From positions 1 to 15,378 of the forward strand of contig CANLCA010000011.1 in assembly GCA_947487925.1 (NCBI GenBank): a stretch of DNA of 15,378 nt, given 5' to 3'. Of the stretch, positions 6,180-13,733 are shown piece after piece. How positions within the stretch are numbered: position 1 is the first letter of the stretch; every line of letters starts with the position of its first letter. The notes under the pieces are model-generated. The model saw nothing but the letters and a program-made list of their open reading frames with translations, had not been told where the DNA came from and searched no databases. The DNA is from Verrucomicrobiales bacterium. GTDB lineage: Bacteria; Verrucomicrobiota; Verrucomicrobiia; Limisphaerales; F1-80-MAGS106. A program made the position numbers and the translations under genes.

Positions 6180-6929
6180 TCAAACAGGCTTGACCTTGAC
6201 CGTCACCGCGTAGAACCCCGACTCAGCCGAGCGGTCCGCGTAAATCTTCAGAACCCTGTCGTTGCCGGCGATGAACGTCTTATCGGCGGTGCCTTCAAGG
6301 GTGGTTGCAAATCTGATCGAACCCCAGGGAAGGTTGAGGTTCTCGCGAAACATCAACTCGTGTTCCGCTCCCAGCGTTGAGGGAAAGGACAGCATCAGCC
6401 TGGACTTGGCTCCCGACACCACAGGGGAGCCCGTCACAGTAAACCCCAGATTCGGTATCTCAAGGCTCAGGAGGTCTGCTCCGTCGAAGGTGATCGGGAG
6501 TTTCTTGAGGGGCAGCGCTGCCGGTCCCGCTAGGCGGCGTCCATCGATGCCAAAGCGCGACGCGTGACATGGGCAGACCGAGGCTCCGGCAACGAAAGCT
6601 CCGACCACGCAACTCGCGTGTGTGCACTCCGAATCGAGTGCGTGGAAGACCATCGCCGACTCCCGGTTGATGATGATCGGATAGTTTCCTCCTGTTGGCT
6701 GGTTGGAAGCGACGCGGTTTATCCCTAAACGAACCGAGCCCGAATTTTTTTGCAGCGCGGGGAAGTCCGAGATGCGGATGTGAAAAAACCCCGATGGCAG
6801 GCCTGAGTTGCTGATCTGCGCGAGCATTGTGCTGTAACTCATTCTCGATCCCACCATAGAGGCGGTTGCGGCCACCGTGAAAAGGCGCACGAATTCGCGG
6901 CGGGTCACGACAGACGTATCGTTCATCAT
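6180..6929 (-). CDS. Tat-exported Rieske [2Fe-2S] protein with C-terminal beta domain
   Basis: The 249-residue product begins with a twin-arginine signal (TRREFVR, 9-15, followed by a hydrophobic stretch), as expected for a protein exported folded with its cofactor. The Rieske centre is complete: Cys102 and His104 in CTHASC, and Cys119 and His122 in CPCHAS. The extra Cys107 and Cys121 form the disulphide typical of high-potential bc1/b6f-type Rieske proteins. Known Rieske proteins transfer single electrons. After the Rieske domain (about 45-160) there is a tail of about 85 residues (FRENLNLPW...SGFYAVTVK) that looks like a beta-sandwich often found at the C-terminus of verrucomicrobial secreted proteins; this is inference. 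No cytochrome b or c gene is adjacent. It lies 54 bp downstream of oppC on the same strand, so read-through is possible. Starts at 6929 or 6926 are both possible; there is no Shine-Dalgarno. Confidence 0.9.
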   Translation of the reverse strand: MMNDTSVVTRREFVRLFTVAATASMVGSRMSYSTMLAQISNSGLPSGFFHIRISDFPALQKNSGSVRLGINRVASNQPTGGNYPIIINRESAMVFHALDSECTHASCVVGAFVAGASVCPCHASRFGIDGRRLAGPAALPLKKLPITFDGADLLSLEIPNLGFTVTGSPVVSGAKSRLMLSFPSTLGAEHELMFRENLNLPWGSIRFATTLEGTADKTFIAGNDRVLKIYADRSAESGFYAVTVKVKPV

Positions 6930-6983
6930 GGGGGCAATCTATCCGAAAACAGCCCTTCCCGCATCAAAAATACCGCGCGATTT

Positions 6984-7925
6984 TCACTCTCGATTGCGCA
7001 CTTCGAGACTCTCCCTGAGGCCATCACCTACAACGCTGAGGGCGAGCAGTATGGAGGCGAGCATCGCGCTAGGAAAAGCGATCAGCCACCAGTAAATCCG
7101 GACCGAATTGATTTGGGAGGCCCCCTCGGCGATCAAGGAGCCCAAGCTGGCTTGCGGCGGCTGCACACCCAACCCGAGGAAGCTGAGGAAGGATTCGTAT
7201 AACACAACCGAGGGCACCGTCAGGGTCAAATAGACAATGACGATTCCCCAGACATTCGGGAGGATATGATGCCGGAGAATATGGAGGTGACTCGCTCCGA
7301 GCACACGGCTCGCCGCCACAAACGATCTGTTTTTCAACGACAACACTTGCCCACGAACAATTCGGGCCATCGTTAGCCACGACACCGAGCCCAGTCCGAA
7401 GAAGAGCAGCAGGAAGCGAGTGGAAGCGGCGAACTCGGTCGAAAACGCCTTCGAAAACCATTGTTTGAGGGCGGACTCGAGGGTGGTGATCAGCACCACC
7501 ACAAAGATGATGGATGGAAGCGAATACAGCACATCCACACCACGCATCATTAAGGCGTCCACCCGTCCCCCGGAGTAGCCTGCCACGGCGCCCCAGGAAA
7601 CCCCGATCACGAGGCTCACGAGGGCACCGGCGGCGCCGACCATCAGGGACATACTGGCCCCGTGCATCATTCGGGTGAGAAGGTCCCGCCCGTGCACGTC
7701 GGTGCCACCCCAATGACGGCCTCCGGGCGGAGCAAACTGCGCGTCACCCAGCGCGTAAGGATGGTGTGGTTCGATCCATGGCCAGAGTATTACGAGCCAG
7801 ACGAAGAGCGCCAGCAGACCCGCGCTCGTAGCCGCAAGGCGCCGACTCGCAAAGCGTTTGAAAACCCCGCTCATCCCTGTCTCGCGCCCCGCCATGCCCT
7901 CGGAAGCAGGCTGCGTTTCACTCAT
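6984..7925 (-). CDS. oppC: Peptide ABC transporter permease, OppC/DppC type
   Basis: This is the second inner-membrane permease of an oligopeptide/dipeptide importer. In 313 residues it shows the OppC-type N-terminal helix (about 30-50), the conserved periplasmic GTDVHGRDLLTRMMHG (74-89), and further helices at about 92-115, 129-148, 170-192, 226-250 and 277-300. The cytoplasmic EAA loop VAASRVLGASHLHILRHHILPN (about 203-224, with Gly210 and ILP) contacts the ATPase. GxDGLRE near the end is also typical of the family. Its ATG lies inside the end of oppB (8-base overlap ATGAGTGA), with GAGGGTGAG just before, so translation is coupled. An acidic/polar N-terminal extension of about 20 residues precedes the basic FKRFASRR segment, as in other OppC proteins. 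The specific substrate cannot be read from the sequence. Confidence 0.94.
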   Translation of the reverse strand: MSETQPASEGMAGRETGMSGVFKRFASRRLAATSAGLLALFVWLVILWPWIEPHHPYALGDAQFAPPGGRHWGGTDVHGRDLLTRMMHGASMSLMVGAAGALVSLVIGVSWGAVAGYSGGRVDALMMRGVDVLYSLPSIIFVVVLITTLESALKQWFSKAFSTEFAASTRFLLLFFGLGSVSWLTMARIVRGQVLSLKNRSFVAASRVLGASHLHILRHHILPNVWGIVIVYLTLTVPSVVLYESFLSFLGLGVQPPQASLGSLIAEGASQINSVRIYWWLIAFPSAMLASILLALSVVGDGLRESLEVRNRE

Positions 7926-8832
7926 AGCTCACCCTCGGATCCAGCCAGCGATAGGCCACGTCTACTAGGAGGTTCAACACCAGAAGCAGCACCGCGTAGA
8001 CCAACACAAGCCCCACGATCATTGTGTAATCGCGGCTCAACGAGCTGTTGACCATAAACACGCCTATACCCGGAATCTGGAAGAGATTTTCCACGACGAA
8101 GGAGCCCGTGAGCAAATCCGCAAGCATCGGCCCGGAGTAGGATACGACGGGCAGCACTCCGATGCGGAAGACGTGCCGGAACAACACCGAAATGTCACTC
8201 AACCCCTTGGCTCGTGCCGCCATCACAAACTCCGCGTTGCGAACGGCGATCATGCCTTCTCTTAAAAGCCGCGACACTCTTCCGGAGAAATAGAGACCGA
8301 GGGTCACGGTCGGCAAAACCAAGTGCATAGGAGACTCAAACAGGGCGACTGGAAACATCTTCTTCCGAACCGCGAACTCCATCACCAGAAGCGGCCCCAC
8401 CACGAAAGCGGGGACACAAACCCCGCTCAGGGCTATCAGACTGCTGGCGTAGTCGCCGAATCCTCCCTGCTTTGCCGCGGAATAAAAGCCTGAAGGCAGC
8501 CCCACGCCCAGGGCAAACACAAACGCGCATAAGCCGAGAGTCATCGATACCGGCAGCCCCTGGATCACGATGTCGGAAACGGAATGATTCCGGTATTTGA
8601 GCGAGGGTCCCAAGTCTCCTCGGATCAACCCTGAAAGATAACGGCCGTACTGGGTCAAGAGAGGTTCGTCGAGATGATACTTCTCCCGGATACGCCGCTC
8701 AATCTCGGGCGAAGCCGGCCTCCGTTCATGATCGAACGGTCCCCCCGGCGCCAGCCGCACCAGCATGAAAGCCAGGAAGCTGATCCCAAGCATCACGGGG
8801 AGCATCCCCATCAAACGCCGCACAAGATACAT
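7918..8832 (-). CDS. oppB: Peptide ABC transporter permease, OppB/DppB type
   Basis: First permease of the importer, 304 residues, which is the usual length. It begins with the hallmark MYLVRRLMGMLPVMLGISFLAFMLVRLAPGGP region (1-32), then KYHLDEPLLTQYGRYLSGLIRGDLGPSLKYR (51-81), both diagnostic of OppB/DppB. Membrane helices lie at about 8-28, 97-119, 131-153, 170-188, 224-247 and 272-292. The EAA loop is FVMAARAKGLSDISVLFRHVFRIGVLP (202-228), and ENLFQIPGIG (248-257) is another family motif. A good Shine-Dalgarno (GAGGGAG around 8838-8844, 5 bases before the ATG) supports the start. It follows oppA after 39 bases and overlaps oppC by 8. Confidence 0.95.
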   Translation of the reverse strand: MYLVRRLMGMLPVMLGISFLAFMLVRLAPGGPFDHERRPASPEIERRIREKYHLDEPLLTQYGRYLSGLIRGDLGPSLKYRNHSVSDIVIQGLPVSMTLGLCAFVFALGVGLPSGFYSAAKQGGFGDYASSLIALSGVCVPAFVVGPLLVMEFAVRKKMFPVALFESPMHLVLPTVTLGLYFSGRVSRLLREGMIAVRNAEFVMAARAKGLSDISVLFRHVFRIGVLPVVSYSGPMLADLLTGSFVVENLFQIPGIGVFMVNSSLSRDYTMIVGLVLVYAVLLLVLNLLVDVAYRWLDPRVSYE

Positions 8833-8871
8833 GTCGTCTCCCTCATTGCTTCGCCTCTGGTTTGCCCGACC

Positions 8872-10503
8872 CTACCGATCCCGCCCTTTTTCCATGGCCT
8901 TATTCCGGATCGTTCGAACTGCGCTCATGCCAAGAATGTTTCCGTGGATCCCTTCGATTCGATTTCCGTCATAGAACTGGAAACCGAGATAAAAATACAA
9001 CGGAATCACCACGGCCTCCTGCCGGACCAGCAGGGATTCCGCTTCTCGCAGCAACTCGGACCGTTGAAGGTCATCCCGCTCCAGATTCGCTCGATGAATC
9101 AACCCATCGTAACGCGCATTTTTCCAGCCGGTGCGATTGTTGCCGTTGTTGCTTAGGAAGAGGTCTAGGAACGTGTTTGGATCGTTATAATCACCGAGCC
9201 AACTGCTCCTCGAAAGATCGTAGTCCAGGCCGTTTTGGGCCGCCAGGTACACCTTTTTCTCGAGTTGGCGCAACTCCATTCTGATTCCCAGCTCGCGCCG
9301 CCACATTTCCTGAAGTTCCACAGCAATCTTCGCATGCACTTTGGCCCCGCCTCCTGCTGCCGAATCAAATAAATACTGAAATACTGGAAAACCCTTCCCT
9401 TGCGGAAACCCCGCCTCTGCGAGCAGCTTTCGGCCTGCGTCCGGATCTGGGATTAGACCATCAGGGGCCTGGTGCTTCGCCACGCCGGTCGGAACCAGTT
9501 GATGCGCCACGGGTTCACCGCCGCGGATGATACGTTCGACGATCCTCCGCTTGTTCACCGCCAGCGCCAGGGCCTGGCGCACGCGCGGGTCGTTGAACGG
9601 TGGGTGCGTCGTGTTGAAACGCACGAAGTAGGTGCCGATATAGGGGAAGGCGTGGAAATCCGGTCGACTTTTCAAGTCGTCCAGCAGCTCAGAAGGGACC
9701 AGGTCCTTGTCCCAAATAATGTCCACCACTCCGCGCTCATAGAGGTTCAATGCGGTGGAGGGGCTTCCCACAGGCAGGAATTCGACCGTGCTATTGACCG
9801 TGTTGGCGGCATCCCAATAGAGCGGATTCTTCCTCAATCGCAGCTTGTCGTTGAGTCGCCAGACCTCCAGCGTATGCGATCCGCTTGAGGGAAGAGGACG
9901 CACCTGGAGCCACCGGTCGCCGTGGGTTTCGATGACTTTTCGAGGTACCACGGCCATCGTCGGCGAAGCGCAGAGGTCCAGGAAGTAGGGGACTGGGTGA
10001 TTCAACTGGACCCGTACACGATTGCGATCGAGAGCATGGATCCCCACCTTGCTGGCGTCGGTGATGCCATTGGTGGAAAAGGCCTCCCCGTTTTTCACGC
10101 AAAACAACTGCGCGGCGTAGTCTGCGGCCGTGAGAGGGTCCAGCAATCGCAACCAAGAAAACACCACATCGTCCGCCGTTAAGGGCTCCCCCGTGGACCA
10201 TCTTAGCCCCGGGCGCAGCTGGAAAACGTATTCCGTCCCCTCCTCGCGCACCTCCCAGTTCTCTGCCAATCCCGGGATCGGCACGGCGGTCTTGGGATCG
10301 ATCCGTGTCAGGCCTTCAAACAACGCAGGCACGACCCTGTAATCCTCTAGCGCCGTGATGATGGCTGGATCGAGCGATTCCGGATCGGCTCCGTTGACGA
10401 TCACTACATCGGCGCGAGGCTGTTGGCGGACGCATCCTCCCGAGGTGAGGCCTGAAGCCAAGATAAAAAGCCCTTGAAGGAATATCCTCAAAGGCTTGGA
10501 CAT
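8872..10503 (-). CDS. oppA: Peptide-binding protein OppA (SBP family 5), lipoprotein
   Basis: Extracytoplasmic receptor of the importer. It captures oligopeptides (by family) and delivers them to OppBC. From the ATG at 10503 it has 543 residues: a signal peptide with MSKPLR and a hydrophobic core, then SGGC with Cys24 as probable lipid site (an imperfect lipobox). The mature protein shows family 5 solute-binding signatures: GADPESLDPAI (38-48), LFEGLTRIDP, LRPGLRWSTGEPLTADDVVFSWLRLLDP, FNDPRVRQALALAVNKRRIVERI and a C-terminal ARYDGLIHRAN. The frame is open further upstream to 10632, but that extra 43-residue stretch crosses the interspersed repeat and would bury the signal peptide, so 10503 is preferred. 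It is followed by oppB after 39 bp. No oppD/oppF ATPase genes follow oppC. Confidence 0.93.
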   Translation of the reverse strand: MSKPLRIFLQGLFILASGLTSGGCVRQQPRADVVIVNGADPESLDPAIITALEDYRVVPALFEGLTRIDPKTAVPIPGLAENWEVREEGTEYVFQLRPGLRWSTGEPLTADDVVFSWLRLLDPLTAADYAAQLFCVKNGEAFSTNGITDASKVGIHALDRNRVRVQLNHPVPYFLDLCASPTMAVVPRKVIETHGDRWLQVRPLPSSGSHTLEVWRLNDKLRLRKNPLYWDAANTVNSTVEFLPVGSPSTALNLYERGVVDIIWDKDLVPSELLDDLKSRPDFHAFPYIGTYFVRFNTTHPPFNDPRVRQALALAVNKRRIVERIIRGGEPVAHQLVPTGVAKHQAPDGLIPDPDAGRKLLAEAGFPQGKGFPVFQYLFDSAAGGGAKVHAKIAVELQEMWRRELGIRMELRQLEKKVYLAAQNGLDYDLSRSSWLGDYNDPNTFLDLFLSNNGNNRTGWKNARYDGLIHRANLERDDLQRSELLREAESLLVRQEAVVIPLYFYLGFQFYDGNRIEGIHGNILGMSAVRTIRNKAMEKGRDR

Positions 10504-10538
10504 CCGTTTGAAGCACCCGACAACTCCGCCCTTCAACC

Positions 10539-10664
10539 CTAAAATGGCGGCTGCCCAGGGCGAATCTTCGCAAGATCCTGGCGATAAAGTCTTCCCAAGT
10601 CGCTCACCAGATCCATAAAGGGAATGCCTCACTCCTCGTCAAGCCTCTCTCATCCAAGCCGTTG
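10539..10664 (+). repeat. Interspersed repeat, copy 2
   Basis: This is the partner of 5829-5954, in the same orientation and 126 bp long. In this copy the inner part CCAGGGCGAATCTTCGCAAG plus ATCCTGG (10555-10581) folds as CCAGG/CCTGG and ATCTT/AAGAT around CGC, with a 4-base bulge. Its outer edge TTCAACCCTAAAATGGC (10532-10548) resembles TTCAACCTTAAAACGGC found on the minus strand at 2013-1997 (15 of 17 bases). It lies 35 bp upstream of the oppA start. Confidence 0.7.
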
Positions 10665-10706
10665 TCAATGGGGGATCCCACAGTTGTTGGTGGCAGCGTG
10701 AGTCCG

Positions 10707-10724
10707 AGACATCGAACGATGTCT
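10707..10724. repeat. Perfect palindrome AGACATCG-AA-CGATGTCT
   Basis: Two 8-base arms are separated by AA. It lies between repeat copy 2 and secG. It could be a REP-type hairpin or a protein-binding site; the sequence alone does not decide. Confidence 0.5.
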
Positions 10725-10789
10725 GAGGGTGGGCGAAGCGTCCACGCCGAGCCGTCGGGGCTTCGGAAGCTTGTGGGCTGTGACCGCCC

Positions 10790-10806
10790 GGCGAGGACAC
10801 CTCGCC
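10790..10806. repeat. Perfect hairpin GGCGAGG-ACA-CCTCGCC
   Basis: A 7-bp GC-rich stem with a 3-base loop and no T-run on either side, so it is not a typical terminator. Together with the palindrome 65 bp upstream it resembles clustered REP-like elements. Confidence 0.5.
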
Positions 10807-10940
10807 TTATCGTTCAGGGTTGGCGGGTGATCAATCACAACTTTGGGATGCCCAGTTTGTAAATCTTCACCCCGTTCAACAGTAGTTTTGAGATTCAACC
10901 CATGAGGGGGAGGATTGGGGTCGCTTCCGATCCGTTGGCG

Positions 10941-10966
10941 CCGTGCCATGGCACGAATCGGCACGG
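10941..10966. repeat. Overlapping palindromes downstream of secG
   Basis: CCGTGCC (10941-10947) pairs with GGCACGG (10960-10966). The 12-base perfect palindrome GTGCCATGGCAC (10943-10954) competes with it. It lies 14 bp after the secG stop. It could stabilise the 3' end of the pgk-tpiA-secG message, but lacks the T-run of an intrinsic terminator. Confidence 0.4.
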
Positions 10967-10980
10967 GTCTTGAAAGTGGA

Positions 10981-11415
10981 TCACGGTTTTGAAGCCGGGG
11001 CAGGAGCCGCTTTAGCGGGGGGATTGGTCGCCACTACGGTGGGCACGGCGGCCGCAGTCTTGTTGGAAACGACGATGGGCGCCGCCGCCTCAGCAGCGGA
11101 GGGCGGCAATGCCGCGGGGACCCCAAGGCTCACTTTCTTCAAGGCCTCTCCCACTCCCGTCTTGGCGCTTTTGTTCCGGGACCCTTGCATCACCGTGAGA
11201 ACCAGGGCCAGCCCCAGAAACAAGGTGGCTGCATACTTGGTGATCTTGGTCAGCGCGTTGCCTGAACCCGCGCCAAACAACGCGTCCGCAGTGCCGGCCC
11301 CGAAGGCGACTCCTGCGCCCGCTTCTTTCTTGGGCAATTGGATTAAAACCAACAGGACCAAGACCAAACAGTCCAACAACAGCACGGCACTTAGAATTCC
11401 AATAATAAAGGTCAT
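10981..11415 (-). CDS. secG: Preprotein translocase subunit SecG
   Basis: SecG is the small, two-helix partner of SecYE that assists protein export across the inner membrane. Helix 1 (about 3-26) is followed by the diagnostic VLIQLPKKEAGAGVAFGAGTADALFGAGSGNALTKITKYAA region (23-63), with the conserved Q, the KKEAG and the GxGSGNxLTKxT strings, and then helix 2 (about 62-77, LFLGLALVLTVM). After residue 80 comes a tail of about 65 residues, very rich in Ala, Pro and Val, so this protein is 144 residues against about 75-110 in many bacteria. The start ATG is 20 bases after the tpiA stop, in an operon with tpiA and pgk, a gene order known from many phyla. The Shine-Dalgarno is weak. Confidence 0.93.
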   Translation of the reverse strand: MTFIIGILSAVLLLDCLVLVLLVLIQLPKKEAGAGVAFGAGTADALFGAGSGNALTKITKYAATLFLGLALVLTVMQGSRNKSAKTGVGEALKKVSLGVPAALPPSAAEAAAPIVVSNKTAAAVPTVVATNPPAKAAPAPASKP

Positions 11416-11435
11416 AACTTAGCTCAATTCTTGCA

Positions 11436-12200
11436 TTATACGCTTAACTTGATGATATCCGAAAAACTGCGGACTTCCAGTGATGCCCCGCCCACGAGGG
11501 CGCCGTCCACATCAGGCTGACTCATCAGCTCCCGCGCGTTGGCGGGTTTGACGCTGCCACCATACTGGATGCGGATCTTTTTTGCCACCGCTTCGTCAAA
11601 ACGAGCCGCCAACAGCCTGCGAATGAAGGCGTGCACCTCTTGGGCTTGCTCCGTGGTGGCCGTCCTGCCCGTGCCGATCGCCCACACCGGCTCGTAGGCG
11701 ATCACAGTGTCATGCATCTGTTCCGCACTCAACCCTGCCAGGCTGCCTTCGATTTGTGTCCTCACGACTTCCTCCGTCCTGCCTGCCTCGCGCTCCGCCA
11801 AAGTTTCTCCAACGCAAACAATCGGTTTCAACGAGGCGGCATGAGCTGCGAGGGCTTTCCTGGAAATCAAAGCATCGCTCTCCCCATTATATTGGCGCCG
11901 CTCGGAATGTCCCAAAATGACATAGCGCACCGAAAACTCCTTCAGCAGGCTCGCGCAAACTTCGCCGGTGTACGCTCCAGGACCATGCTCGCTCATTGTC
12001 TGGGCGCCAAGTCGCAAATTCGACTCGATCATCACCTTGGAGACATCCGATAGCGCAGTGAACGGCGGGCAGATGACCATGTCAACTTCCTTGACCCCAT
12101 GAAGTTCACGTTTCAATCCACTCACCAAATCGATCGATTCGGCAACTGTTTTGTTCATCTTCCAGTTGCCTGCTATGATCAGTTTCCGGTCCTTTTCCAT
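11436..12200 (-). CDS. tpiA: Triosephosphate isomerase
   Basis: This enzyme interconverts dihydroxyacetone phosphate and glyceraldehyde 3-phosphate in glycolysis and gluconeogenesis. The 254-residue length is normal. Active-site residues are all present: Asn12 and Lys14 in AGNWKMN, His98 in ILGHSERR, Glu170 in AYEPVWAIGTG (168-178, including the flexible loop 6), YGGSVKP (213-219) and the phosphate-binding GGAS (237-240). It is an (alpha/beta)8 barrel, cytoplasmic, and a dimer in known members. It follows pgk after 146 bp and precedes secG by 20 bp. AAGGA lies somewhat far upstream of the ATG (about 12 bases), so initiation strength is unclear. I saw no terminator in the pgk-tpiA gap, so co-transcription is likely. 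Confidence 0.98.
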   Translation of the reverse strand: MEKDRKLIIAGNWKMNKTVAESIDLVSGLKRELHGVKEVDMVICPPFTALSDVSKVMIESNLRLGAQTMSEHGPGAYTGEVCASLLKEFSVRYVILGHSERRQYNGESDALISRKALAAHAASLKPIVCVGETLAEREAGRTEEVVRTQIEGSLAGLSAEQMHDTVIAYEPVWAIGTGRTATTEQAQEVHAFIRRLLAARFDEAVAKKIRIQYGGSVKPANARELMSQPDVDGALVGGASLEVRSFSDIIKLSV

Positions 12201-12346
12201 ATCTGTCCACGTCCTTCTTTCTAGCCCATCCCTGGAAACATCCAGAGCTCAAGTAATCCATTCCATCTCATCGCCAAATTCTAAAGCCAATCTTGATCAT
12301 TCCCTGCCACAGACTTGGATCAGGGTGATCCGTGAGTCATCTTGCT

Positions 12347-13600
12347 TCACCGGTTGCTCAACGCGTCCACGCCAGGCAAGACTCTGCCTTCAAGGAATTC
12401 CAGGCTAGCCCCGCCGCCCGTACTCATGAACGTGACCTGGTCTCCCATGCCCGCTTGGTTCAACGCTTTCACGCTGTCCCCGCCTCCAATGATGCTCTTC
12501 GCACCGGCCTGTGTGGCATCCACCACGGCTTTCGCCACCGCCAAGGTCCCCGCCGCGAAACGCGGGTCCTCAAAAATTCCCATGGGCCCATTCCATAAAA
12601 CTGTCCTCGCGCGCCTCAGCTCCGCAGCGTAGGCCGATGACGTCGCCGGACCAATATCCACCCCCTCCTCCAGTTCGGGGATGTCGGTTTCCGTGTTGGT
12701 CCTGGGATTTTGAAGCGCGTACACGGGTTTGCCCTTTTTGTTCAACTTTCCGGTGTCCACCGGAGTCGCCACCGTGTTATCCGTCGGCAATAAGAATTTG
12801 ACTCCGCGCATTCTTGCCTTGTCTAGCGCCGCTTTCGCCACATCAACCTTGTCCGTTTCCACCAGTGATTTTCCAACCTTGGATCCCAGTGCGAGTTTGA
12901 ACGTGTAAGCCATGGCTCCACCGATCAAAATCGAGTCGGCTTTCTCCAACAGCTTGTCGATCACCCCAATCTTATCAGAAACCTTGGCGCCCCCCAACAC
13001 CACCACGAACGGCCGTGCGGGGGACTCGAGCTCATCCCCGAGGAACTTCAACTCACGCTCCATCAGCAGGCCTGCGGCACAAGGTCCTCCCCTTGCCGCC
13101 ACCACGCGCGCGACCCCTTCTGTGGATGCATGTGCCCGATGGGCCGCACCAAAGGCGTCGTTCACGTACAAGTCCGCAACGCGGGCCAGTTTCTCCGCAA
13201 AGCCAGGATCGTTGGCCTCTTCCTCAGCGTAGTAACGCACATTCTCGAGCACCAAAACATCGCCTTCGCGCAAAATCGAGGCCGTTCTTTCGACTTTCTC
13301 GCCGATGCAATCGTCCACGAAAGCGACAGGGCGTCCCAACATGTCCGCCAGCTTTTCCGCCACAGGCCTCATCGACATCGACGGCTCCCGTTGACCCTTC
13401 GGACGTCCGAGATGCGCGGCCAGAATCAGCTTCGCTCCCTGCTTGATGAGTAGCTCCAGGGTCGGCAATGTTTCCTTGATTCGCGTCTCATCATTGATCA
13501 CCATGCGCCCCTCTTTCTCCTCCATGGGCACGTTGTAATCGACGCGTAAAAAAACGCGTTTACCTCGAGCATTGATCTCGTTGACGGTCAGTTTGGCCAT
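12347..13600 (-). CDS. pgk: Phosphoglycerate kinase
   Basis: This enzyme transfers the acyl phosphate of 1,3-bisphosphoglycerate to ADP, the first ATP-forming step of glycolysis, in the cytoplasm. The length, 417 residues, is standard. Visible motifs are RVDYNVP (19-25), HLGRPKG (63-69), LENVRYY (118-124), NDAFGAAHRAHAST (147-160), GGAKVSDKI (203-211), NGPMGIFE (337-344), GGGDSVKA (372-379) and STGGGASLEFLEG (393-405). Both substrate lobes are therefore intact. In many bacteria gapA stands immediately upstream; here the upstream gene is an aldolase on the same strand, 133 bp away. The ATG is preceded directly by six T residues on the coding strand and no Shine-Dalgarno. Confidence 0.98.
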   Translation of the reverse strand: MAKLTVNEINARGKRVFLRVDYNVPMEEKEGRMVINDETRIKETLPTLELLIKQGAKLILAAHLGRPKGQREPSMSMRPVAEKLADMLGRPVAFVDDCIGEKVERTASILREGDVLVLENVRYYAEEEANDPGFAEKLARVADLYVNDAFGAAHRAHASTEGVARVVAARGGPCAAGLLMERELKFLGDELESPARPFVVVLGGAKVSDKIGVIDKLLEKADSILIGGAMAYTFKLALGSKVGKSLVETDKVDVAKAALDKARMRGVKFLLPTDNTVATPVDTGKLNKKGKPVYALQNPRTNTETDIPELEEGVDIGPATSSAYAAELRRARTVLWNGPMGIFEDPRFAAGTLAVAKAVVDATQAGAKSIIGGGDSVKALNQAGMGDQVTFMSTGGGASLEFLEGRVLPGVDALSNR

Positions 13601-13635
13601 AAAAAACCAGGCCGGAGCATACTCAAGCCGCCCGG
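13601..13635 (-). terminator. Possible intrinsic terminator/attenuator abutting the pgk start
   Basis: On the minus strand CCGGGCGG pairs with CCGGCCTGG (one G-U pair, one bulged G) around a loop of about 12 bases. It is followed directly by TTTTTT and then the pgk ATG. It would end transcripts of the aldolase operon or control read-through into pgk. The stem is modest and the T-run sits against a start codon, so this is tentative. Confidence 0.4.
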
Positions 13636-13733
13636 GCAGTCAAAAGGAATTCCTGGACGGAACGGGTGGATTCTCCGGAGGAGGCGAAGCGGATCTCGCG
13701 CTCCATGGAGATCGGACGGGCATGGTCTGGGGC

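Larger units (their letters stand above)
10504..10980. other. Repeat-rich intergenic region between secG and oppA
   Basis: This 477-bp gap on the oppA promoter side holds repeat copy 2 (10539-10664) and then several perfect palindromes (10707-10724, 10790-10806, 10941-10966). A minus-strand frame at 10665-10964 (99 codons) spans the palindromes, has no family-like features and no plausible start context, so I do not call it a gene. The oppA promoter must lie here, and any SecG terminator too, but I cannot place either with confidence. Confidence 0.6.

Noticed and set aside
10504..10632. N-terminal extension of OppA by 43 residues from an ATG at 10632
   Set aside because: It would place a lipoprotein signal in mid-protein and translates the interspersed repeat; the start at 10503 fits the signal peptide.
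10665..10964. Minus-strand open frame of 99 codons in the secG-oppA gap
   Set aside because: It spans several palindromes and shows no family-like pattern, so repeat DNA explains it better.
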